Positions 1-5,584 of a stretch of 5,584 bases of DNA are shown here, one piece after another (positions within the stretch are counted from its first letter, which is position 1; each line of letters opens with the position of its first letter). Source of the DNA: CAZMOK01 sp964567785. Its GTDB lineage: Bacteria > Bacteroidota > Bacteroidia > Bacteroidales > JAGOPY01. The DNA is taken from NCBI GenBank assembly GCA_964567785.1, contig CAZMOK010000118.1, forward strand, positions 1 to 5,584, read 5' to 3'. The notes beneath the pieces are model-generated. The model made no database searches. It saw only the letters and a program-made list of their open reading frames with translations, and was not told the DNA's origin. The translations under genes and the position numbers were made by a program.

Positions 1-60
1 TACGGGTTGCGGGTTAACTCAGAACTCAGAACTTACTGCCGATCCCGATATCGCTCCGCT
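1..60. repeat. Left composite short-tandem-repeat block (inverted relative to the right block)
   Basis: This block starts with two related heptamers, TACGGGT and TGCGGGT (1-14). It continues with a heptamer run of ACTCAGA (17-30, extending to 34) and ends with GATCCCGATATCGCT (41-55). Bases 16-34 are the exact reverse complement of 5143-5161. Bases 41-55 are the exact reverse complement of 5087-5101, and 41-60 matches 5082-5101 inverted at 19 of 20 positions. The two parts lie in the same relative order on both sides, so this is one composite repeat present in opposite orientations. The block is cut by the window edge, so its full extent is unknown. No reading frame of note crosses it. Confidence 0.85.
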
Positions 61-188
61 GCCGACTGGCCTGGCCTTTAACTTGCATTTCCCTGCCGGA
101 AACAGGAAAAAAGATCCTTAATGCAACCAATGGAAATAAGATGTTGTCTTAACCAAACTCAGGGATTAAAAAATTTCTTCACTGAAAG

Positions 189-216
189 TTGTTTTATCCT
201 TAATGTATTATATTTG
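189..216 (+). promoter_or_regulatory. Probable Bacteroidota sigma-70-type promoter for the gene at 261
   Basis: TATATTTG at 209-216 is a full match to the Bacteroidota -7 consensus TAnnTTTG. A TTG at 189-191 lies 17 bases upstream of it, where the -33 element is expected. Transcription would start around 222, giving a leader of roughly 40 bases to the ATG at 261. An ATG at 234 would have only about 11 bases of leader. This is a motif match without experimental support. Confidence 0.65.
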
Positions 217-260
217 CATACTAATCACAAAGAATGTTTAACAAAAAATCAGGATCTATT

Positions 261-2132
261 ATGAAAAAACTGTTACTAATTGTACTGGCTGTAAGTTTCG
301 CTTACTTCGGATATTCACAGGCCACGAAAGTGTCTGACGACCTGCTGAACTATTCGGTAAAAGCGAAATATGAAAAGCCTCCAAAGGACATTATTAGTTT
401 TAATCTTCCAGTTAATCCGACAACCAGATCGTATTCATTTATTCCGGATGAAACTATTATTGGAACCACTTTTTATGATTTATGGTCGAATACATTGATC
501 GGAAACCGTATAGCTATGCACCCTGATGGTACAATGGGCGCTGTATGGACCAGGGGTTTGGAAGCCACTTCGTTCCCCGACAGGGGAACAGGCTACAACT
601 TCTACGACGGAACGGCATGGGGACCCGAGCCAACTGAAAGGATCGAAAACATCCGGACAGGATGGCCCAGCTACGACACCTGGGGCCCGAACGGCGAGAT
701 CAATGTAGCGCATAACGGTTCTACAGGGCTTGAGATCTCAACCCGTGAGAACAGGGGAACAGGCGACTGGACACAGGCGCTCTACCAGGGCCCGGCAGGG
801 ATTGAAAACGATCCCACATGGCCAAGGGTTGTTACAAGTGGAGATAACAACGAATACATTCACTTGCTTTACAACTCCTACAATGAATATGAAGGACAGC
901 CACAGGCAATGCTGTATTCACGTTCAAACGACGGTGGCGATACCTGGGACCCGCAGGACCTTATCCTTGACGGAACAGGATCTGATTCCTACACAGAGAT
1001 CGGCGCCGACCAGTACGTGATGGATTCCAGAGAAGAAACTGTAGTTATTCTCAGTGCAAGTGCGTGGCATGATATGTTCTATATGATATCGGAAGATAAT
1101 GGTGATACATGGGAGAAAAATGTAGTTTGGGAACATCCTTACCCCTTTTATGACGAAGCTGTTACTTTAACAGATACTTTTTTCTGTGTCGATAATTCTG
1201 CAGATATTGCTATTGCCCCGGATGGAACAATTCATATAGCATTTGGAATAAATAGAGTACTCAATGATGAGATTGGGGATGGTTTTTTTACACTTTTCCC
1301 CTATATTGATGGCATAGGGTACTGGAACAGCACTATGGAACCGTTTTCAGATGACCGTGATGCTTTGGCACCACCTCAATATGGCTATGAGAACACAGAG
1401 TTAATTGAAGACTTTAATTATATAGGATATTCACAAGATGTTGATGGGGACGATGAGATTACTTTCGTTGATGACTTAAAGCACTATCGTGAACTGGGAA
1501 TCTCAACGATGCCCGCAATTGCCTGCAGTGAAGACGGATCAGTTTATGTAGCCTTCGCCTCCACAACTGAAACTTACGATAATATTGATTTCAATTATAA
1601 AAAAATCTGGGCACGTGCCTGGGTACCTGTTGGAGGATGGGGGCCTTTCTATCATGTCACTGAAAATATAATTCACATTTTTGATGAAAGTATTTATCCA
1701 ACTGCTGCAAAAACAATTAATGATGCATTTCACATCATATATCAAGCAGATGATACCCCCGGGTATGCCCTGAACGATCCACCCGATCATGATTACCAGG
1801 AGAATCGTATCTACCATTCTGCAATACCTATTGTTGATCTACTAACAGGATTATCTGAACCGGTATTGATCGATCAGGAATCAGTATCACAGAACTATCC
1901 AAATCCCTTCAACGAATACTCCACTGTTTCAGTAACTTTAAATGAGAGCGTGGCGCTATCCTTAGAGGTCAATAACCTAATTGGAAAAAGTATTTATAAA
2001 GAAGAACGTGGAACTGTAAATTCAGGAACTTATTACTTCCAGATTGATGCCAGTGAATTTACTCCGGGTATCTATTTCTATACTGTAAGGGCTAATGAAA
2101 GTAAGGTAACAAAAAAGATGATAATTAGATAA
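261..2132 (+). CDS. Secreted Asp-box beta-propeller-like protein with T9SS type A sorting domain
   Basis: The product is 623 residues, probably exported by Sec and then carried across the outer membrane by the type IX system. Residues 1-19 form a signal peptide with a predicted mature N-terminus at Gln20. Two perfect Asp boxes (SxDxGxTW) lie at S222-W229 and S277-W284. Segments such as PDGTIHIAF and SEDGSVYVAF resemble beta-propeller blades. Residues D393-D404 (DVDGDDEITFVD) fit a dockerin/EF-hand-like calcium loop. Residues 543-623 are the T9SS tail, starting SQNYPNPFN and ending TKKMIIR. Family knowledge says Asp boxes mark propeller folds in sialidases, glycosidases and non-enzymatic binding proteins. 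I see no sialidase arginine triad, so no activity is assigned. I prefer the ATG at 261 over the in-frame ATG at 234 because the signal peptide then starts MKK, AGGA lies at 251-254, and the promoter spacing fits. Base composition is patchy: about 54% GC over 541-1020 against about 28-38% in sampled flanking parts. An intrinsic terminator follows directly. Confidence 0.9.
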   Translation: MKKLLLIVLAVSFAYFGYSQATKVSDDLLNYSVKAKYEKPPKDIISFNLPVNPTTRSYSFIPDETIIGTTFYDLWSNTLIGNRIAMHPDGTMGAVWTRGLEATSFPDRGTGYNFYDGTAWGPEPTERIENIRTGWPSYDTWGPNGEINVAHNGSTGLEISTRENRGTGDWTQALYQGPAGIENDPTWPRVVTSGDNNEYIHLLYNSYNEYEGQPQAMLYSRSNDGGDTWDPQDLILDGTGSDSYTEIGADQYVMDSREETVVILSASAWHDMFYMISEDNGDTWEKNVVWEHPYPFYDEAVTLTDTFFCVDNSADIAIAPDGTIHIAFGINRVLNDEIGDGFFTLFPYIDGIGYWNSTMEPFSDDRDALAPPQYGYENTELIEDFNYIGYSQDVDGDDEITFVDDLKHYRELGISTMPAIACSEDGSVYVAFASTTETYDNIDFNYKKIWARAWVPVGGWGPFYHVTENIIHIFDESIYPTAAKTINDAFHIIYQADDTPGYALNDPPDHDYQENRIYHSAIPIVDLLTGLSEPVLIDQESVSQNYPNPFNEYSTVSVTLNESVALSLEVNNLIGKSIYKEERGTVNSGTYYFQIDASEFTPGIYFYTVRANESKVTKKMIIR

Positions 2133-2155
2133 TTTAGTGTACTTGTTTAAAACCG

Positions 2156-2187
2156 AAAAGGCTGTCTCAAAAGGGCAGCCTTTTTTT
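2156..2187 (+). terminator. Rho-independent terminator after the first T9SS gene
   Basis: GGCTG (2160-2164) pairs with CAGCC (2176-2180). The stem extends inward through a T-G and a C-G pair and outward through four A-T pairs (2156-2159 with 2181-2184). The loop is TCAAAAG-like, and a run of seven T follows at 2181-2187. It begins 23 bases after the stop codon, so transcription of the first gene probably ends here and the next gene needs its own start. Confidence 0.9.
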
Positions 2188-2243
2188 ATAATTCTAAAAG
2201 TAAAGAAATCTCTAAAACGAATAGCTAAAAGCTGAATATTACC

Positions 2244-2255
2244 TTTTTTTTTTTT
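2244..2255. repeat. 12-T homopolymer tract upstream of the small secreted-protein gene
   Basis: This is an uninterrupted run of twelve T in the intergenic space, about 70 bases before the ATG at 2324. Only a weak AGCT/AGCT four-base inverted repeat lies ahead of it (2223-2233), and it ends 10 bases before the run, so this is not a convincing terminator. Bases 2240-2247 (TACCTTTT) match TAnnTTTG at all but the last position, so the tract could overlap a weak promoter, but that is only a possibility. Tracts this long are prone to replication slippage. Confidence 0.7.
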
Positions 2256-2323
2256 ATGATAAACATATGAGTGGTTCTATTACCATAAATTGATCAAGTT
2301 TAATAATTAAAAATCAAATTGTT

Positions 2324-2719
2324 ATGAAAAAGATATATTCAATTTTGGGCGTATTGACAGGAATTGTACTCATATTTGTACTTTCATCCTCGACCTTCCT
2401 CAATAATAGGAGTTCTGAATTTGAACCACCGTCCCAAATAGTTATAGTTACTATCTATGGAACTTCACTTCTTGAAGATTGTGAAGATGCAACAGTTGTA
2501 CTTTCGGATAATAATTCTGAGATTGGTTCTGCACCGTATGTTCATGGTACAAGTGAATACGAATTTGAAGTTGGACCTGACGATGATACAAGAACTATTT
2601 GTGCTACTTTGACGACTGATTGCACTGGTTTTACAATTTCAGGACAATGTAAAACCGGGATTTTCAATGGTTCTCCTGATCTTTATCTGTTGATCCATTT
2701 AAGAAAAATCGAGAATTAA
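2324..2719 (+). CDS. Small exported or membrane-anchored protein of unknown function, four cysteines
   Basis: I do not recognise this 131-residue protein. Residues 1-3 are basic (MKK) and are followed by a hydrophobic stretch to about residue 20, which fits a signal peptide or an N-terminal membrane anchor. There is no lipobox cysteine, so it is not an obvious lipoprotein. There is no T9SS tail, so it may stay in the periplasm or on the membrane. The mature part is acidic and shows alternating hydrophobic segments (residues 38-45, 56-60, 79-83, 92-96, 119-126) suggestive of a small beta-rich domain. Cysteines at 53, 93, 100 and 109 could form two disulfides. The start codon has no Shine-Dalgarno but an A/T-rich leader, normal for this phylum. 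TAAATTGA at 2286-2293 is a weak -7 candidate. No clear terminator follows. It is AT-rich, unlike the gene downstream. A real gene is likely given the leader peptide and a full-length frame, but its function is open. Confidence 0.75.
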   Translation: MKKIYSILGVLTGIVLIFVLSSSTFLNNRSSEFEPPSQIVIVTIYGTSLLEDCEDATVVLSDNNSEIGSAPYVHGTSEYEFEVGPDDDTRTICATLTTDCTGFTISGQCKTGIFNGSPDLYLLIHLRKIEN

Positions 2720-2853
2720 CAGTATTTCAATAAGTAGTTAGTTTTATTTGTTGGTAATAGAATCACTTTTAAATTTTCCATGGATATTTTGGATGTAGTT
2801 GACTTAATTTAGAAATAAGTTTTTTCAAATTCTGTCTTTTTAAAAGAATTAGT

Positions 2854-2861
2854 TAAATTTG
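2854..2861 (+). promoter_or_regulatory. Probable -7 promoter element for the gene at 2897
   Basis: TAAATTTG matches TAnnTTTG fully and lies 35 bases before the ATG at 2897, a spacing like that seen for the first gene (44 bases). The -33 side is weak: only TCTGT at 2831-2835 lies near the expected distance. A-rich sequence (2882-2888) precedes the start codon in place of a Shine-Dalgarno. With no terminator visible after the small gene, readthrough from upstream could also contribute. Confidence 0.55.
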
Positions 2862-2896
2862 TAACAAAAGCAGCATTAACCAAAAAAACAGAAACT

Positions 2897-4954
2897 ATGA
2901 AAAGACTTTTACTTCTGACCTTAGCACTGGTTTTCGGGGCCTTTACCATCGCCCAGAAAACCTACCAGGTAAAGCCTGGGCTCCAGGAAAAACAAATTAA
3001 AATGGAGGAGCAGCAGCAACAGGTTGCAGAACCTGATTTTGCGAACCTGCCTGCGGGGCCGAAGGCCAAAGCTCCTGTGCCGCCCGCAAACACTGACAAC
3101 ACACAGATCGTAACCATCGTTGACATTGGCTCGGCCGCCAATATTTACACCTATGGCTACCTTAACGGAAACGCAACGTATGTATGGTACAATGAGGACC
3201 TCAACGCAGTTTCAAACCTGCACCGTATGGGCGGTGCTGTAGGCCCTCCGGGACAGTATTCAGGAGACCTTAGTTATGATATTTCCTTTGACGGGGGTAA
3301 TTCCTGGACTAACCAGATCAAAGTATATGAATCCAACATTTCGGGCGGGCAGTACAACACTGATGCCGCACGTTACCCGCAGGGAGCTATCTACAACCCG
3401 GCAGGAAACACCGATCCGGCCAACGCGTACATGTCGTTCTTTGCAGCCACACTCGATGGCTCAAACGGTGACACATGGGGTGGATATGGCTACGGTGTGG
3501 GCAACCTTGCCGATATTGAGGACACAGTAAAGCATATACTCAGCGCCGACCTGGAAAATGGATTCTACCAGGGGATCCCAACGGCTTATACAATCACAAG
3601 GGGAGACGGGCTCTCGATCATGGCCGATGCATCATTGCTTGATTCTTATACCGAATACCTCGGCGACCTCATTTTCATGAGGGGTGAATTCAACCCTGAC
3701 ATCGGAGACTATGAATATGAGGAATTCCTCGTGCCTGCACCTGCAGAGTATGCACGTTACCTGAAAACAGCTTTTGACCCTTCAGGACAGACCGGGTATG
3801 TTTTCTGGGCACAGCGCGATGGTTCAATACCCGCAATAGATGACCAGGAGTGGTACTATCCTCTCCTTGTTAAATCTGAGGATGGCGGAGAAACCTGGGG
3901 AGACGTAATAAGCGTTGAGCTTTCAGGCCCCGATGGAATTGACGGCATCAAGAACTGGCTTACTGATGAACAACTCCTTGAGATCTGGGAAGATCCCGTT
4001 CCTGACAGGGACGAGATACTTTATGCCACCTACTGGGTAAATACCGATATTGCAGTGGATGCCTGGGGCAATCCTCACCTGGCAACCATGGTACTCGTAG
4101 TTGGTCCGGGTCTTGATCCGGGATTCTACGTTAATCTCCCTTTTTCTAAGGGAATTTTCGACATCTACTCAATTGATGATGACAATGAAAACTGGCAAGC
4201 AGTCCACCTCGGTGACGTAAATCACATCATGGGTGATTTCATTTATCCGGGAAGCGATCCGCTCAGTGAGGCCAACAGGGTAGGAGCCACGGCAACCTCT
4301 GAGGGTGATTATATGTTCTTCACATGGATGGATACACGCCTTGAGGGTGTTGAAGAAAACACTGCACCCGATATCTATGCCAGGGGGTTTGATATTGTCG
4401 GTAATGCTATTACAAATGATGAGTCGAGCACTGCAATCAATGGCGCAACCAATGTTACTGCCTTCTCGGAAGCTATGTGGCAGGCCTATTTCAAGTGTGC
4501 CTCTCATTACGCAATAGTAGACGGTGGTACATTTACAATCCCTATCGTATATGCAGATATGAACCCACAGAATGTTGTTGACCCGGTTCAGTTCAAGTAT
4601 ATCCAGGATTTCTCGTTTGCAGAAGGTGATTTCACGCTTCCGACAGGAAACGATCCTATCACCCAGGTAAGTGTTGAAGAACTGGAAACAAGCAATATTG
4701 CAACTGTTTCACAGAACTATCCGAACCCGTTCAATAACACCTCTATTATTACAGTTAACCTGAAAGAATCCTCAGATCTTCGTCTTGTTGTGACCAACCT
4801 CATTGGTCAGCAGGTAATGGAGATCGACAAGGGAGAAGTGGGCGCCGGAAGCCACCAGATGACCATTAATGCGAACGGATTTATGTCCGGCATATATTTC
4901 TATACCGTTGTATCAGGTAACAGCACTGTTACCAAGAAGATGATCATTGAATAA
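2897..4954 (+). CDS. Secreted Asp-box beta-propeller-like protein with T9SS type A sorting domain (second copy)
   Basis: The product is 685 residues. The signal peptide is residues 1-19 (MKRLLLLTLALVF...), with cleavage expected before Gln20. Residues about 30-68 form a low-complexity linker: first Gln/Glu-rich with four consecutive Gln at 39-42, then Pro/Ala/Lys-rich. Asp boxes lie at S130-W137 (SFDGGNSW) and S327-W334 (SEDGGETW), consistent with a propeller-like body. Residues 605-685 are the T9SS tail, SQNYPNPFN to TKKMIIE, which directs export through the outer membrane and usually surface attachment or release. This tail aligns without gaps to that of the upstream T9SS gene, with 42 of 81 residues identical by hand count. 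The bodies are much more divergent but show similar late segments (SEGDYMFFTWMDTR...DIYARGFD against SEDGSVYVAFASTTE...KIWARAW). Sampled GC is high (62% over 3361-3420), unlike the AT-rich small gene before it. It has its own likely promoter and a strong terminator. The substrate or ligand is unknown, and no catalytic residues could be identified. Confidence 0.92.
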   Translation: MKRLLLLTLALVFGAFTIAQKTYQVKPGLQEKQIKMEEQQQQVAEPDFANLPAGPKAKAPVPPANTDNTQIVTIVDIGSAANIYTYGYLNGNATYVWYNEDLNAVSNLHRMGGAVGPPGQYSGDLSYDISFDGGNSWTNQIKVYESNISGGQYNTDAARYPQGAIYNPAGNTDPANAYMSFFAATLDGSNGDTWGGYGYGVGNLADIEDTVKHILSADLENGFYQGIPTAYTITRGDGLSIMADASLLDSYTEYLGDLIFMRGEFNPDIGDYEYEEFLVPAPAEYARYLKTAFDPSGQTGYVFWAQRDGSIPAIDDQEWYYPLLVKSEDGGETWGDVISVELSGPDGIDGIKNWLTDEQLLEIWEDPVPDRDEILYATYWVNTDIAVDAWGNPHLATMVLVVGPGLDPGFYVNLPFSKGIFDIYSIDDDNENWQAVHLGDVNHIMGDFIYPGSDPLSEANRVGATATSEGDYMFFTWMDTRLEGVEENTAPDIYARGFDIVGNAITNDESSTAINGATNVTAFSEAMWQAYFKCASHYAIVDGGTFTIPIVYADMNPQNVVDPVQFKYIQDFSFAEGDFTLPTGNDPITQVSVEELETSNIATVSQNYPNPFNNTSIITVNLKESSDLRLVVTNLIGQQVMEIDKGEVGAGSHQMTINANGFMSGIYFYTVVSGNSTVTKKMIIE

Positions 4955-4978
4955 AAAATAAACCATTCAATCATAATT

Positions 4979-5015
4979 AACGGCCTTCGGGAAAACCCGG
5001 GGGCCGTTTTTTTTT
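4979..5015 (+). terminator. Strong Rho-independent terminator after the second T9SS gene
   Basis: Bases 4981-4991 pair with 4996-5006 to give an 11-base-pair stem with only two T-G wobbles (4986-5001 and 4987-5000) and an AAAA loop (4992-4995). Flanking AA (4979-4980) can pair with the first T bases. Nine T follow at 5007-5015. It starts 24 bases after the stop codon, and the repeat mosaic begins immediately afterwards. Confidence 0.95.
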
Positions 5016-5017
5016 AA

Positions 5018-5057
5018 GTCGTCAGTCGTCAGTCAAGTCAGTCAGGTCAGTTGTCAG
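5018..5057. repeat. GTCGTCA heptamers and derived GTCAG units
   Basis: Two perfect GTCGTCA heptamers at 5018-5031 are followed by irregular GTCA, AGTCA and GTCAG units to 5057. The run begins three bases after the terminator T tract. Confidence 0.85.
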
Positions 5058-5059
5058 CG

Positions 5060-5101
5060 GAGCGAAGCGACGTCCCTTATGAGCGAAGCGATATCGGGAT
5101 C
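5060..5101. repeat. GAGCGAAGCGA pair and GATATC element shared with the left block
   Basis: GAGCGAAGCGA occurs at 5060-5070 and again at 5081-5091, an offset of 21 bases or three heptamer units. The second copy runs into AGCGATATCGGGATC (5087-5101), the exact reverse complement of 41-55. It contains the 8-base palindrome CGATATCG. Confidence 0.85.
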
Positions 5102-5110
5102 AGCAGTCAG

Positions 5111-5161
5111 CAGTTGGCAGTTGGCAATGAGTTCTGAGTTCTAAGTTCTGAGTTCTGAGTT
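5111..5161. repeat. CAGTTGG and AGTTCTG heptamer arrays
   Basis: CAGTTGG is repeated twice at 5111-5124. AGTTCTG then occurs as four units at 5130-5157 (the second is AGTTCTA) plus a partial AGTT to 5161. Bases 5143-5161 are the exact reverse complement of 16-34 in the left block. Confidence 0.9.
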
Positions 5162-5166
5162 GAGTG

Positions 5167-5201
5167 GCTGATAGCTTTTGGCTTTTAGCTGATGGCTGTT
5201 G
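5167..5201. repeat. Five degenerate GCTNNTR heptamers
   Basis: The units read GCTGATA, GCTTTTG, GCTTTTA, GCTGATG, GCTGTTG. Each begins with GCT and has T at position 6 and a purine at position 7. This phase-locked degeneracy shows that the array has diverged by substitution while keeping its 7-base period. Confidence 0.85.
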
Positions 5202-5242
5202 GAATATTGTCACTATTGCCAAATTGTCTTTATTGTCAGGCA

Positions 5243-5300
5243 GGTTCTGGGTGCTGGGTACTGGGAAATCCGTGAATCGTGAATAGTGAGTCGTGAATCG
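5243..5300. repeat. GGTNCTG and CGTGAAT heptamer arrays
   Basis: Three units GGTTCTG, GGTGCTG and GGTACTG lie at 5243-5263. Four units CGTGAAT, CGTGAAT, AGTGAGT and CGTGAAT lie at 5271-5298. Only seven bases separate the two arrays, so the 7-base phase is preserved across both. Confidence 0.85.
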
Positions 5301-5380
5301 AAAAATGCGGCCATTTCTAGTTTCTCACAGATTCCGCAGATTTTTGCACGATTCCACAGATTTATCCGGCGTTCGAGTAT

Positions 5381-5412
5381 CTTCTGAGCTTCTGAGCCCC
5401 CCTGAACCCCTG
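5381..5412. repeat. Octamer array CTTCTGAG and relatives
   Basis: Two perfect CTTCTGAG units lie at 5381-5396, followed by the looser octamers CCCCCCTG and AACCCCTG to 5412. This array breaks the 7-base rule seen in the rest of the mosaic. Confidence 0.65.
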
Positions 5413-5423
5413 CGCTAATTATT

Positions 5424-5465
5424 TTCATTGTTCATTGTTCATTGTTCATTGTTAATTATTAATTA
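5424..5465. repeat. TTCATTG x4 then TTAATTA x2 heptamer array
   Basis: Four perfect TTCATTG units (5424-5451) run directly into two perfect TTAATTA units (5452-5465), giving six heptamers in one unbroken phase. The change from one unit to the other differs at two positions (C to A and G to A), which suggests one array that was converted or diverged partway along. Confidence 0.92.
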
Positions 5466-5527
5466 CCCAAACGCCTTTCCCTTAACTTTTCCAACCATTA
5501 ACTGGCTGTATTTTCCAAAACCCTGTT

Positions 5528-5562
5528 TTTGTGGATTTTAATATCGTGATGAGTTATATTTG
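5528..5562 (+). promoter_or_regulatory. Probable promoter for a gene beyond the right edge
   Basis: TATATTTG at 5555-5562 matches TAnnTTTG fully and is identical to the -7 element of the first gene. TTTG at 5528-5531 could serve as -33, although the 23-base gap is long. The ATG at 5564-5566 lies too close to the element to be the start codon, so the gene it serves presumably begins just outside the window. Confidence 0.45.
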
Positions 5563-5584
5563 AATGGCAAGTTCCCTGATAACT

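Larger units (their letters stand above)
5016..5465. repeat. Intergenic mosaic of short tandem repeats, mostly heptamers; no gene
   Basis: This 450-base stretch has no credible gene and is built from at least eight different short tandem arrays set almost end to end, most with a 7-base period. The clearest arrays are listed separately. Less regular material includes a TATTGTC/TATTGCC/AATTGTC-like run at 5205-5239 and three CAGATT copies at 5328-5333, 5337-5342 and 5357-5362, accompanied by GATTCC at 5330-5335 and 5350-5355. A minus-strand open frame across 5213-5428 is made of this repeat DNA and is not a gene. The pattern resembles the short tandemly repeated repetitive (STRR) heptamers known from filamentous cyanobacteria, but the resemblance is in style and gives no evidence of shared origin. 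Confidence 0.9.

Noticed and set aside
89..108. CCTG/CAGG hairpin followed by A-rich sequence
   Set aside because: The stem is only about four clean pairs and the A run lies on the wrong side for a terminator on either strand.
234..260. Alternative in-frame ATG at 234 for the first T9SS gene
   Set aside because: It would put nine extra residues (MFNKKSGSI) before a normal MKK signal peptide and leave only about 11 bases after the predicted transcription start; AGGA at 251-254 supports the ATG at 261.
480..713. Minus-strand open frame within the GC-rich patch of the first T9SS gene
   Set aside because: High GC reduces chance stop codons here; it is antisense to conserved propeller sequence and shows no start context or motif.
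4169..4507. Minus-strand open frame of 112 codons inside the second T9SS gene
   Set aside because: It lies wholly opposite a well-supported coding region, and its translation shows no recognisable features, so it is a shadow frame.
261..4954. Sialidase or neuraminidase identity for the two Asp-box proteins
   Set aside because: Asp boxes are structural and occur in many non-sialidases. I found no RIP/FRIP motif or clear arginine triad, so no enzyme name is justified.
1..5161. Insertion sequence or composite transposon bounded by inverted repeats
   Set aside because: There is no transposase or integrase gene, no visible target duplication, and the repeated parts are low-complexity tandem arrays rather than transposon termini.
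5213..5428. Minus-strand open frame of 71 codons
   Set aside because: It consists of the tandem repeat DNA, has no signal or domain, and its translation reflects the repeats.
5016..5465. CRISPR array
   Set aside because: The repeats are 7-8 bases, adjacent and of many different sequences, with no constant 20-40 base repeats separated by unique spacers.

Overview
The window looks like a chromosomal stretch from a member of the phylum Bacteroidota, probably an environmental Bacteroidales- or Marinilabiliales-like organism. Four things point there. Two large secreted proteins end in a classic type IX secretion system (T9SS) type A C-terminal domain (SQNYPNPFN ... GIYFYTV ... TKKMII). Signal peptides are followed by Gln at the expected cleavage site. 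Promoters fit the Bacteroidota -7 consensus TAnnTTTG. Shine-Dalgarno sequences are weak or absent. Genus or species cannot be read from the sequence.

Layout: bases 1-60 hold a repeat block, followed by unremarkable intergenic DNA and a promoter (189-216). CDS 1 (261-2132) encodes a secreted Asp-box (BNR-type) beta-propeller-like protein with a T9SS tail and ends at a strong intrinsic terminator (2156-2187). An AT-rich spacer with a 12-T homopolymer precedes CDS 2 (2324-2719), a 131-residue exported or membrane-anchored protein of unknown function with four cysteines. CDS 3 (2897-4954) has its own promoter and encodes a second, larger Asp-box/T9SS protein that ends at another near-perfect terminator (4979-5015). 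Bases 5016-5465 have no gene and are a mosaic of different short tandem repeats, mostly heptamers. The last 120 bases carry a probable promoter for a gene beyond the right edge.

All three genes are on the + strand and all products appear destined for the envelope or exterior. The terminator after CDS 1 and the promoter before CDS 3 suggest separate transcription units rather than one operon. CDS 1 and CDS 3 look like distant paralogues: same signal peptide layout, two Asp boxes each, and gapless 81-residue sorting domains with about 52% identity. No ligand or enzymatic activity can be assigned to either.

The most notable non-coding points are the heptamer mosaic, the inverted copies of one composite repeat on either side of the gene block, and a sharp GC-rich patch inside CDS 1. 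I did not find a convincing new defence, mobile or biosynthetic system here.
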